A DNA stretch of 34,697 nt from Lewinellaceae bacterium. GTDB lineage: Bacteria > Bacteroidota > Bacteroidia > Chitinophagales > Saprospiraceae. The stretch is from contig CANHEE010000020.1 in the NCBI GenBank assembly GCA_947459655.1, positions 1 to 34,697 on the forward strand. The letters run 5' to 3'. A model generated the notes under the pieces. It had not been told where the DNA came from. It saw nothing but the letters and a program-made list of their open reading frames with translations, and did no database searches. This document shows, one piece after another, positions 15,434 through 23,035 of this stretch. Within the stretch, counting starts at the first letter, position 1; each line of letters opens with the position of its first letter. The position numbers were made by a program, and so were the translations under genes.

Positions 15434-15976
15434 ATGAAAAAAATGGTTACCCTCCACGGAAGGAATTTTCAAAGAATGATCAGTCAGGAGGACATTCAGC
15501 AGCGGGTCGGAGAATTGGGCTCCGTTTTGAGGATGCGGTATGAAGGCAAAATCCCACTTTTCATCGGAATCCTGAACGGTGCTTTTGTTTTTGCCGCCGA
15601 TTTGCTTCGGGCCTACGGCGAAGATTGTGAAATCCAGTTTGTGCGTCTGTCAAGCTATGAGGGGACCTCCTCTACCGGTAAAATCAACACCTTAATCGGA
15701 CTGGAATCTGAGAAGATAGAAGGCCGCGACATCATCATCGTTGAAGACATTGTCGACTCTGGTCGGACCCTCAGCGAATTCATCAGCACCTTGCAGCAGC
15801 ACAAACCGGCATCGGTCATCGTGGCAACTTGTTTCCTCAAGCCTGAAGCACTCGCATTCGACGTAAAGCCCGAACTGGTGGGTTTCTCAATTCCAAATAA
15901 ATTTATTGTAGGTTATGGTCTGGATTACGACGGACTAGGGAGAAATCTGCCTGCGGTTTACCAGCTTGCCGAATAA
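15434..15976 (+). CDS. hpt: Hypoxanthine phosphoribosyltransferase
   Basis: Hpt salvages hypoxanthine (and usually guanine) by joining it to PRPP, making IMP or GMP in the cytoplasm. The 180-residue protein has the PRPP-binding motif VEDIVDSGRTLSEF (about 97-110), the flexible-loop region SSYEGTSSTGK (about 74-84) and the base-recognition segment IPNKFIVGYGLDYDGLGRNLP near the C-terminus, with the conserved Lys and the aromatic/Asp pair. Length is typical. A perfect -7 element lies upstream. The stop codon is directly followed by the ATG of an EamA transporter, so both are translated from the same mRNA. Confidence 0.95.
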   Translation: MKKMVTLHGRNFQRMISQEDIQQRVGELGSVLRMRYEGKIPLFIGILNGAFVFAADLLRAYGEDCEIQFVRLSSYEGTSSTGKINTLIGLESEKIEGRDIIIVEDIVDSGRTLSEFISTLQQHKPASVIVATCFLKPEALAFDVKPELVGFSIPNKFIVGYGLDYDGLGRNLPAVYQLAE

Positions 15977-16861
15977 ATGCCGGTGACTGACAATACAAAA
16001 GCATATCTGCAGCTGCATGGCTCGGTATTCCTCTGGGGATTTACGGCCATATTGGGGAAACTGATTTCGGTCACGGCCCTTCCTCTGGTATGGTGGCGCA
16101 TGGGCATTTCTGCCTTCTGTTTTTTTCTGCTGTTAAAAGGTTTTTCTTTTCTAAAAAGCATCCCTTCGTCCGTTTTGTACCGCGTAATGTTGGCTGGGGC
16201 AATAGTTACTTTTCACTGGCTTTGTTTCTACGGCTCCATCAAATATGCCAACGCCTCGGTGGCCTTGGTTTGTCTTACCACGACTGCGCTTTTTACTGCC
16301 ATTTTTGAACCGCTCGTGTTTAAAAAGCCCTTTCGAAAGCTGGAGTTCGCCATCGCAATTGTTATCATTCCTTCGATGGCATTGATCGTAAATGACCTCG
16401 ATTTCAGGATGATGTTCGGGGTGGTACTCGGTATTCTTGCCGCCTTCGGGTCTGGCCTTTTTTCCGTCCTGAATAAAAAACTACTGAACGATATCGATCC
16501 CATCCGCATGACAGCCATTGAACTGGGCAGCGGATTTCTGCTATTGAGTATGGTAATGCCGTTTATTGCATTTTTTGATGCCTCAACGGCAATATTGCCT
16601 TCCCTACAGGATTTCTGGTATCTGCTTCTGTTATCGGTAGGTTGTACGGTGGTACCCTTTACGATGTCGCTTTATGCCTTGCAAAAGCTTTCGGCTTTCA
16701 CGACAGTCCTGGCCATCAATCTCGAGCCGGTCTACGGCATCTTCATGGCCTGGTTTATCCTGCAGGAAAACAAGGAGTTGCATTCGTCCTTTTATGTGGG
16801 AGTAAGCATTATCCTTACCGCAGTGTTTCTGCATCCCTTTTTGAAGCAAAAATTCAGTTGA
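15977..16861 (+). CDS. EamA/DMT-family transporter
   Basis: This 294-residue inner-membrane protein has about ten transmembrane helices arranged as two EamA repeats. The first starts at GSVFLWGFTAILGKLISVTALPLVWWRMG, the second at FGVVLGILAAFGSGLFSVLNKKLL. The internal signature LAINLEPVYGIFMAWFILQE is typical of drug/metabolite transporters, which export small metabolites or amino acids. Substrate cannot be deduced. The ATG at 15977 abuts the hpt stop codon with no gap, implying translational coupling. A nucleobase or nucleoside substrate would fit the neighbour, but this is speculation. Its stop is 6 nt from the convergent ABC exporter gene with no terminator between. Confidence 0.9.
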   Translation: MPVTDNTKAYLQLHGSVFLWGFTAILGKLISVTALPLVWWRMGISAFCFFLLLKGFSFLKSIPSSVLYRVMLAGAIVTFHWLCFYGSIKYANASVALVCLTTTALFTAIFEPLVFKKPFRKLEFAIAIVIIPSMALIVNDLDFRMMFGVVLGILAAFGSGLFSVLNKKLLNDIDPIRMTAIELGSGFLLLSMVMPFIAFFDASTAILPSLQDFWYLLLLSVGCTVVPFTMSLYALQKLSAFTTVLAINLEPVYGIFMAWFILQENKELHSSFYVGVSIILTAVFLHPFLKQKFS

Positions 16862-16867
16862 TTTTTT

Positions 16868-18688
16868 CTACAGTTTCTGAAGGTAGACGAGTCTTGCATA
16901 GTCTCCATTTCCTGCAAGCAGCGATTCGTGTGTTCCCTGCTCTATGATTTCGCCTTCTCTCATTACCACGATGTTGTCGGCATGCTGGATGGTTGACAGG
17001 CGATGGGCAATCACCAACGCAGTACGGTTTTTAATGAGCTCATTCAAAGCACCCTGAACCAGCTGTTCAGATTCCGAATCGAGAGCCGAGGTGGCCTCAT
17101 CAAGAATCAGGATTGGTGCATTTTTTAATATGGCCCTGGCGATGGTCAGGCGCTGACGTTGCCCCCCGCTGAGTTTCATTCCGCGGTCGCCAATGTTGGT
17201 ATGGTATCCATTTTCGGTTTCCTTGATGAAATCGTGGGCGTTGGCTATCCTGGCGGCGTTGACCACATCAGCCTCGCTGACACCCTCCCTTCCAAACACA
17301 ATGTTATTAAAAATGCTGTCGTTGAACAGTATAGCCTCCTGCGAAACGATACTGATTTGTCCACGCAATTCGCGCAGGCTTAGATTTTTGATGTTAATGC
17401 CGTCCATCAGAATTTCTCCGTCCGTTACATCATAAAATCTCGGCAGTAAATCGGCCATGGTTGATTTACCAGAACCAGAGGATCCGACCAGCGCGACAAT
17501 TTTTCCCGCCGGTATTTTCAGATTGATGTTGTGCAGTACTTTCCGGTCTTCCGTGTAGGAAAAACCCACATTCCGATATTCTATTTCTTTTGAGAAAATG
17601 CCCAGCGACTGCGGGCGTTCAGGCTCAAGGATGGTTTCCGGCACACTCAGAATCTGCTCTATGCGGTCTGCCGCAGCCAGTCCCTTCTGCACATTGTAAA
17701 TTGCTGAGGAAAAACTTTTGGCTGGATCAATGACATTGTAAAAGGCAAAAATGAAAGACAGAAATGTCTCTGCCTGCAGCTGGCCCTTGAAAACAAGCAG
17801 CGAACCGAACCACAACAAAACGGCAACCGTTGAAACACCCAGAAATTCCGAAAGGGGAGAGGCCAGGTCTTTTCGGCGCAGAATGGAGGTGACCAATTTG
17901 CGGTAACTGTTGTTTTCGCTGGAAAAACGATGGGTCTGGTAACCTTCGGCATTGAAACCTTTGATGATTCTCAGTCCGGAAATGGCTTCCTCAACAATTG
18001 AAATTACGTTGCCAAGGCGCTCCTGCGCCAAATTGGAGTTTCTCCGAAGGGTGCGCGAAATGGTTCCGATCACAAAAGCCACAAACAGGATGAGTACAAC
18101 GACAAACATGGTCAGCGCCGGACTGATATACACCATAAAAGCCAGACTTCCGATCATGACGATGGGTTCGCGAACGATGGTTTCAATGACATTAAGTATG
18201 CTCCATTCCACTTCCTGAGCGTCTGAAGTAATGCGGGAGAGCAAATCGCCCTTGCGCTGTTCTGAGAAATAGCCCATCGGCAGACTGACCACTTTTTCGA
18301 ACATTGCCTGCCGCAGATCGCGGACAATCCCGTTTCTGACAGGTGTAATAAAGTAAAGTGCGAGGTAGCGAAAGAGATTCTTGAAGAAAAATACAAAAAT
18401 AATCAATCCACAGGTCAGCAAAAGTGCCGAGTTTTTACCGTGCTGAATGACATAATCGGAGAAAAAATAAGCTGCCCAGCCACCCGGATCGAAACCGGTC
18501 GGGGCTGTGGTAACCTTTGCTGCACGGTCAAAAAGAATGTTCAGGAAAGGAATGAGCATCGGAATGCTCAGGATGGTAAACACCGCCATCATGAGGTTGC
18601 AGAGCATATTGTATATAACTCCCCTGCGGTACCTCCAGGTGTATTTCAAGAGCCGGGTAACTGATTTTGGATTCTTTTCGCTACTCAT
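16868..18688 (-). CDS. MsbA-like ABC exporter (permease fused to ATPase)
   Basis: This 606-residue half-transporter has an N-terminal six-helix membrane domain (about 20-330) followed by an ATPase domain. Walker A (VGSSGSGKST) is at about 396-404, the Q-loop at VSQEAILFNDS, the signature LSGGQRQR at about 505, Walker B (ILILDEATSALD) at about 525 and the H-loop IAHRLST. It resembles the MsbA/multidrug exporter group, which flips lipid A-core or other lipids across the inner membrane, and acts as a homodimer. I start at ATG 18688 rather than 18715 because TACTTTTG, a perfect -7 element, occupies 18693-18700, inside the longer version. That promoter would place transcription start at or within a few bases of the ATG, making the message leaderless. 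Confidence 0.92.
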   Translation of the reverse strand: MSSEKNPKSVTRLLKYTWRYRRGVIYNMLCNLMMAVFTILSIPMLIPFLNILFDRAAKVTTAPTGFDPGGWAAYFFSDYVIQHGKNSALLLTCGLIIFVFFFKNLFRYLALYFITPVRNGIVRDLRQAMFEKVVSLPMGYFSEQRKGDLLSRITSDAQEVEWSILNVIETIVREPIVMIGSLAFMVYISPALTMFVVVLILFVAFVIGTISRTLRRNSNLAQERLGNVISIVEEAISGLRIIKGFNAEGYQTHRFSSENNSYRKLVTSILRRKDLASPLSEFLGVSTVAVLLWFGSLLVFKGQLQAETFLSFIFAFYNVIDPAKSFSSAIYNVQKGLAAADRIEQILSVPETILEPERPQSLGIFSKEIEYRNVGFSYTEDRKVLHNINLKIPAGKIVALVGSSGSGKSTMADLLPRFYDVTDGEILMDGINIKNLSLRELRGQISIVSQEAILFNDSIFNNIVFGREGVSEADVVNAARIANAHDFIKETENGYHTNIGDRGMKLSGGQRQRLTIARAILKNAPILILDEATSALDSESEQLVQGALNELIKNRTALVIAHRLSTIQHADNIVVMREGEIIEQGTHESLLAGNGDYARLVYLQKL

Positions 18689-18692
18689 GCTG

Positions 18693-18700
18693 CAAAAGTA
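18693..18700 (-). promoter_or_regulatory. -7 element (TACTTTTG) giving a near-leaderless ABC exporter mRNA
   Basis: Minus-strand TACTTTTG is a perfect TAnnTTTG ending 4 nt before ATG 18688. A TTG lies 16 nt upstream of it (in GCCTTGAATG), somewhat close for a -33 element. Confidence 0.45.
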
Positions 18701-18812
18701 GACTAATTCGGGCATTCAAGGCAGCTAAAGTCTTCCTTTTTATTTGCCATCACTGGCATGTAAAACGAATTTTTGTGCCGCTTCGATTGCTCGTCCTGCG
18801 GTTTTCGGGTTT

Positions 18813-19799
18813 TCAAGTCAGCAAATCGCCATGTCTGAACCGGAAGCCCTCGTTTCCCTGCAGTCCGCCGGTGTGTATGGCCAGAATGTTGGATCCGGGC
18901 GGAAAAAGACCATCCCTGATTTTGTCGTAGATGCCATACATCATTTTGCCTGTATACAGCGGATCGAGTTGAATTCCCTGTTTTTCCTTGAAATCGTTGA
19001 TGAAATCAATCAGCGCTGCATTGTATTTTGCATAACCGCCAAAATGATAATCGGTTTCCAGTGTCCACTCGCCGGCGGTATCGCTGAGGTATCTGCTGAT
19101 TTCATTTTTCAGAAAATCTCCTTTTAGTGCTGAGTAGGCCTGCACTTTTGCTTCTCCTTTGAGACCATTTATCAGTCCCGCAGCTGTGCCGCCTGTCCCT
19201 GCCGGAACACAAAAGTAGTCCGGGATAAAGCCGAGCTGACCTATGGTTTCAGCTGCCAGTTCAGCAGTGCCGAGAATGGCCTTTTGATTGGTTCCGCCTT
19301 CCGGCAAAAAACAGGCACCATCACTTTTGATGCCTATGCTTTCATGTGGAAAATCTTCATCGATGGCTCTGAAAAGGGTGCGGTCAATAAAAACCAGTTT
19401 CATGCCGCAGGATTTTGCAAAATCAAGTGTGGGGTTGTTAACCTCCTCTCCTCTGATGATGCCGATACTATCATATCCAAACATTTTTGCCGCGGCCGCG
19501 GTGGCATAAATATGGTTGGAAAATGCACCACCTTTGGTAATCAGGGTTTTCTGGTTGTTCTGCTCCGCATTGAGCAGATTGTACTTCAGTTTGCGCCACT
19601 TGTTGCCCGACAGGGCCGGATGGATCAGGTCGTCACGCTTTAGCCACAACCGCACATTACCAGGCAGGCCTCCGATAATCTCTGTAACCGGACTATTGAT
19701 GGACTCGCTGAAAAGCTGTATGGAAGTAGCTGACAAGTGACAGATGTTCAGTTGAATAAGGTTGAATTGTAAGATAGACAAAGACTTAGTTGGAATCAA
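18813..19799 (-). CDS. PLP-dependent D-cysteine desulfhydrase / ACC deaminase-like enzyme
   Basis: This 328-residue fold-type II PLP enzyme belongs to the family of D-cysteine desulfhydrase and 1-aminocyclopropane-1-carboxylate (ACC) deaminase. The PLP lysine is Lys67 in SGNKWRKLKY. The cofactor phosphate loop is AGTGGTAAG and the C-terminal IHTGGLQG is typical. In true ACC deaminases the LDP-x-Y segment continues Tyr-Glu, but here it is LYTGK (near residue 282) with Thr in place of Glu. This favours D-cysteine desulfhydrase (D-Cys to pyruvate, ammonia and H2S) or another D-amino acid lyase. The first roughly 25 residues are longer than usual and weakly conserved in character, so the true start may be downstream, although no other ATG is available. 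It begins 14 nt after glgB and is probably in its operon. Confidence 0.87.
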   Translation of the reverse strand: MIPTKSLSILQFNLIQLNICHLSATSIQLFSESINSPVTEIIGGLPGNVRLWLKRDDLIHPALSGNKWRKLKYNLLNAEQNNQKTLITKGGAFSNHIYATAAAAKMFGYDSIGIIRGEEVNNPTLDFAKSCGMKLVFIDRTLFRAIDEDFPHESIGIKSDGACFLPEGGTNQKAILGTAELAAETIGQLGFIPDYFCVPAGTGGTAAGLINGLKGEAKVQAYSALKGDFLKNEISRYLSDTAGEWTLETDYHFGGYAKYNAALIDFINDFKEKQGIQLDPLYTGKMMYGIYDKIRDGLFPPGSNILAIHTGGLQGNEGFRFRHGDLLT

Positions 19800-19813
19800 A
19801 ATGCCATCCGATT

Positions 19814-21778
19814 TTATGCCTTTTTACTACGCTTTTTCATGATTTTATCGGCACTTTCGGAATCCGCAGTATCACGTTGGATGCACTCAAAGACCGTTAC
19901 TGAAAGCGGTGGCAGGCTGACTTTCAGAGCGAATTCCCGGCCGTGTTTCTTCCCTGCATGTGTTTTCAGGGGCTTTAAGTTGTGGAATTGGCCTGTACCA
20001 CCATAAATCTCCGCATCCGTGCTCAGTACTTCTTTCCAGCTGCTGTTATACGGAACGCCTACTTCATAATCAATCACGGTATCCGGTTTGAAATGGCAAA
20101 CTACCATGATATCGGGATCATCGTCAAAGCCTTTTCTCAGATAAATAATGACCGCATTGAGGTTGTCATCCAGTGAAATCCATTCAAAGCCCGCTGGCTC
20201 AAACTGCCTCGCATAAAGCGCGGGTTTCGAACGGTAGAGTGCATTCAGGTCCCGAACCAATTCCATGATGCCTTTTTTCATCGGGTCCGATGTAACGTGC
20301 CAGTCCAGTCCGCGGTCATGGCTCCATTCCTCCAATTGTGCAAATTCACCACCCATGAACAGCAATTTTGTGCCGGGATGGGTAAACATGTATCCGAACA
20401 TTGTTCTCAGATTGGCGTAGGCCTGCCACTCGTCACCCGGCATTCTGCCGATGAGTGAGCCTTTCGCATGCACCACTTCATCGTGTGACAGGGGAAGCAT
20501 AAAATTTTCTGCAAAAGCATACACGATGCTGAAGGTGATTTCTTCCTGGTGCCACATTCTGTATATGGGCGGTCTGCCCATATACCTCAGGGTATCGTGC
20601 ATCCATCCCATCATCCATTTTTGTCCAAATCCCAGTCCGCCATCGTATGTAGGTCTCGACACCAGCGGCCAGGTGGTTGATTCCTCTGCGATGGTGACTA
20701 CATCCGGATAATGTGCATAAACTGCCTCATTGAAGGCCTTCAAAAAATGCACTGCATCCAGGTTTTCTCTTCCACCCAGGTGATTTGGTTCCCATTCTCC
20801 CTCCTTTCTCGAATAATCGAGGTAGAGCATGGATGCCACTGCATCGACCCGCAGTCCATCGGCATGGTAAAGGTCAAGCCAGAAAAGCGCATTAGAAATC
20901 AGAAATGACCTGACTTCTCCGCGTCCATAGTTGAAAATCAGGCTTTTCCAGTCAGGGTGGTAACCCTTTCTTGGATCAGCATGTTCGTATAGAAAAGTAC
21001 CATCAAAATTGGCCAGCCCGTGCTCATCAGTAGGGAAATGGGAGGGTACCCAATCCAAAAGCACTCCAATCCCGGCCTGGTGTAATTTGTCAATCAGGTA
21101 CATCAGTTCCTGAGGAGTGCCTTGTCGTCCACTGGGCGCATAATAGCCCGTAATCTGATAACCCCAGGAAGGCACGTAGGGGTGTTCCATAACAGGCAGA
21201 AACTCCACATGTGTAAATTGCATTCTTTTGACGTAAGCAACCAGTTCTTCTGCCAGTTCAGAATAGGATAGGGAGCGGTTGTGCTCCGCAATTTTCTTTT
21301 TCCAGGAGCCCAAATGAACCTCGTAAACGGACATGGGTTGTTTCGGACTATTGTGTTTTCCGCGCTGTGTTGTCCATTTTTCATCCTGCCATTCATACCA
21401 GTTATCCCAGACTAACGAAGCGGTACCGGGAGGAGTTTCCCACCTACGGGCGTAGGGGTCGCCCTTCAGCGCTTTCCATTTTTTTTTGCCGACAATACAA
21501 TACTTGTAATTATCCCCTTTGCCTATTTCTGTGATAAATCCTTCCCAAATTCCGGAGCTGTCCCAGCGAGGCACAAGTGGGTGGCTGTGCTCCTGCCAGC
21601 CGTTGAAATCGCCTACCACTGAAACATAGTCTGCATTGGGTGCCCAGACGGCAAAATAGACGCCTTTTTTGCCTTCAGACTCCATTATGTGGCTACCCAG
21701 TTTCTCGTAGATCCTGAAGTGCTTACCCGCTTTGAACAGCTGAATATCGAAGTCTGAAAACCGGCTGAGGTGTGGCAT
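19814..21778 (-). CDS. glgB: 1,4-alpha-glucan branching enzyme
   Basis: GlgB makes alpha-1,6 branches in glycogen by cutting an alpha-1,4 chain and rejoining it. The 654-residue GH13 protein has an N-terminal CBM48 domain (about 30-130, FAVWAPNADYVSVVGDFNGW), a TIM barrel with LPVMEHPYVPSWGYQ, the nucleophile Asp in DGLRVDAVASML (about 312), the acid Glu in TIAEESTTWP (about 362) and the transition-state residues in SHDEVVHAKGS (about 432), and a C-terminal beta domain. The C-terminus ends in a basic tail. Length suits the shorter GlgB type. No other glycogen genes are adjacent; the next gene in the same direction is a PLP enzyme 14 nt away. A TACCTTTG promoter element lies at 21797-21804. 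Confidence 0.96.
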   Translation of the reverse strand: MPHLSRFSDFDIQLFKAGKHFRIYEKLGSHIMESEGKKGVYFAVWAPNADYVSVVGDFNGWQEHSHPLVPRWDSSGIWEGFITEIGKGDNYKYCIVGKKKWKALKGDPYARRWETPPGTASLVWDNWYEWQDEKWTTQRGKHNSPKQPMSVYEVHLGSWKKKIAEHNRSLSYSELAEELVAYVKRMQFTHVEFLPVMEHPYVPSWGYQITGYYAPSGRQGTPQELMYLIDKLHQAGIGVLLDWVPSHFPTDEHGLANFDGTFLYEHADPRKGYHPDWKSLIFNYGRGEVRSFLISNALFWLDLYHADGLRVDAVASMLYLDYSRKEGEWEPNHLGGRENLDAVHFLKAFNEAVYAHYPDVVTIAEESTTWPLVSRPTYDGGLGFGQKWMMGWMHDTLRYMGRPPIYRMWHQEEITFSIVYAFAENFMLPLSHDEVVHAKGSLIGRMPGDEWQAYANLRTMFGYMFTHPGTKLLFMGGEFAQLEEWSHDRGLDWHVTSDPMKKGIMELVRDLNALYRSKPALYARQFEPAGFEWISLDDNLNAVIIYLRKGFDDDPDIMVVCHFKPDTVIDYEVGVPYNSSWKEVLSTDAEIYGGTGQFHNLKPLKTHAGKKHGREFALKVSLPPLSVTVFECIQRDTADSESADKIMKKRSKKA

Positions 21779-21796
21779 TTTGGAAGACGATTTTTA

Positions 21797-21804
21797 CAAA
21801 GGTA
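21797..21804 (-). promoter_or_regulatory. -7 element (TACCTTTG) for glgB
   Basis: Minus-strand TACCTTTG matches TAnnTTTG exactly, 18 nt upstream of ATG 21778. The region 19-24 nt further upstream is T-rich without a clean TTTG. It is divergent from the GT2 promoter, only 23 bp away. Confidence 0.5.
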
Positions 21805-21827
21805 AATGCCTTTAGGAAAAAAGATGA

Positions 21828-21835
21828 TATCTTTG
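21828..21835 (+). promoter_or_regulatory. -7 element (TATCTTTG) for the GT2 gene
   Basis: TATCTTTG is a perfect TAnnTTTG, 17 nt before ATG 21853, giving a leader of roughly 10-12 nt. No TTTG -33 element is seen at the expected spacing. The two divergent -7 elements here overlap each other's upstream regions, so glgB and the glycosyltransferase may compete for polymerase. Confidence 0.5.
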
Positions 21836-21852
21836 CGCTTTAAATACCGCTG

Positions 21853-22572
21853 ATGTCAAAAAAACTGTCTGTTGTTATTCCGGCATATAACGAGGCCCGC
21901 ACCATCCACCTGATTCTGGATAAAATCAGGCTTGCGGAGCTTCCTGACGGGATGCACAAGGAGATCATCATCACCAACGACTGTTCCAAAGATGACACCG
22001 AAGGAGCGGTGCAGCGATACGCTTCCGCGCATCCCGAGCTGAATATTCAATATTACAGTCACGAGGTAAACATGGGAAAAGGCGCTGCCCTGCATACCGG
22101 TATCAGCAAAGCGAGTGGAGACTATGTCATCATCCAGGACGCCGATCTTGAATACGATCCGCAGGAATACGGGATTTTGCTGAAGCCCATTCTGGATGAT
22201 TTTGCCGATGTTGTATATGGTTCGAGGTTCATCGGTGGAAAGCCTCACCGCATTCTGTTTTTCTGGCATTCCATCGGAAACAAATTTCTAACCTTTGTCT
22301 CCAACATGTTCACAAACTTAAATCTTACCGACATGGAGACTTGCTACAAGGTTTTCCGGAGGGAAATGATTCAGTCACTGGAGTTGAAAGAGAAACGCTT
22401 CGGATTTGAGCCGGAGGTGACAGCCAAAATCAGCCGGATTCCGAAAATACGCATTTACGAAGTGGGTATTTCCTACTACGGCCGCACCTATGAAGAGGGC
22501 AAAAAGATTGGCTGGAAGGATGCTGTCAGGGCCATTTATTGTATCATCAAGTATAACATTTTCTCCCGATAA
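21853..22572 (+). CDS. GT2 glycosyltransferase, dolichyl/polyprenyl-phosphate mannose synthase-like
   Basis: This 239-residue GT-A fold enzyme has the N-terminal [17 protein letters not shown], the metal-binding DAD in [10 protein letters not shown] (about 95-99), GSRFIGG, and the acceptor-side segment [14 protein letters not shown]. This arrangement matches the DPM1/polyprenyl-phosphate-sugar synthase subgroup, which moves a sugar from a nucleotide donor to undecaprenyl phosphate at the inner membrane. It lacks the C-terminal membrane helices found in longer relatives. The next gene, a small two-helix membrane protein, starts 3 nt after its stop, so the pair may function together. Donor sugar is unknown. 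Confidence 0.9.
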   Translation: MSKKLSVVIPAYNEARTIHLILDKIRLAELPDGMHKEIIITNDCSKDDTEGAVQRYASAHPELNIQYYSHEVNMGKGAALHTGISKASGDYVIIQDADLEYDPQEYGILLKPILDDFADVVYGSRFIGGKPHRILFFWHSIGNKFLTFVSNMFTNLNLTDMETCYKVFRREMIQSLELKEKRFGFEPEVTAKISRIPKIRIYEVGISYYGRTYEEGKKIGWKDAVRAIYCIIKYNIFSR

Positions 22573-22575
22573 ACC

Positions 22576-23028
22576 ATGTTTCAACTTTCCTCCGGCACCA
22601 CACTATTTTACAAAATATTTCTACCCTGCATCTGGCTGGCTTTCTTCAGCACCTTCGTCCTCGCCGTTTTTATGTTGGACGATGATTATATCGGTGGGTA
22701 CTCAATAGTTTTTTTCAGGATCGGACTGGTTCTTTTTCTTCTGCTGGGTTTTGTCTTCTTCTGGTTTACCGTTTTTAAGCTTAAACGTGTGGATGCAGAT
22801 GAGGCCTCTGTTTATATTTCAAATTACTTCAGGAATTTTAGGTACCCCACCGACAATATCGAAAGTATCAGAACCAGAGATATCGGTATTGTGGTTGTTG
22901 CGACCATGACGCTGGTAGCAGAGGGTAGTTTCGGTAAAAAAATATATTTTCTGATGAGCAAGAGAAATGTGCAGAAGTACCTCTTGGCATACCCCGAGCT
23001 TCGTACATTGTTTGCAGAGCTTCCCTGA
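22576..23028 (+). CDS. Small two-helix membrane protein of unknown function
   Basis: This 150-residue protein has two transmembrane helices near the N-terminus (about 13-33, FLPCIWLAFFSTFVLAVFML, and 45-66, VFFRIGLVLFLLLGFVFFWFTVF). A soluble part of about 80 residues follows with alternating hydrophobic strands (NIESIRTRDIGIVVVATMTLVAEGSFGKKIYFL) and a final helix. That shape recalls a bacterial PH-like domain, but I do not recognise a family. It starts 3 nt after the GT2 gene and is surely co-transcribed. It might anchor or regulate the glycosyltransferase, which lacks its own membrane helices. That is inference from adjacency only. Confidence 0.75.
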   Translation: MFQLSSGTTLFYKIFLPCIWLAFFSTFVLAVFMLDDDYIGGYSIVFFRIGLVLFLLLGFVFFWFTVFKLKRVDADEASVYISNYFRNFRYPTDNIESIRTRDIGIVVVATMTLVAEGSFGKKIYFLMSKRNVQKYLLAYPELRTLFAELP

Positions 23029-23035
23029 ACAAAAA

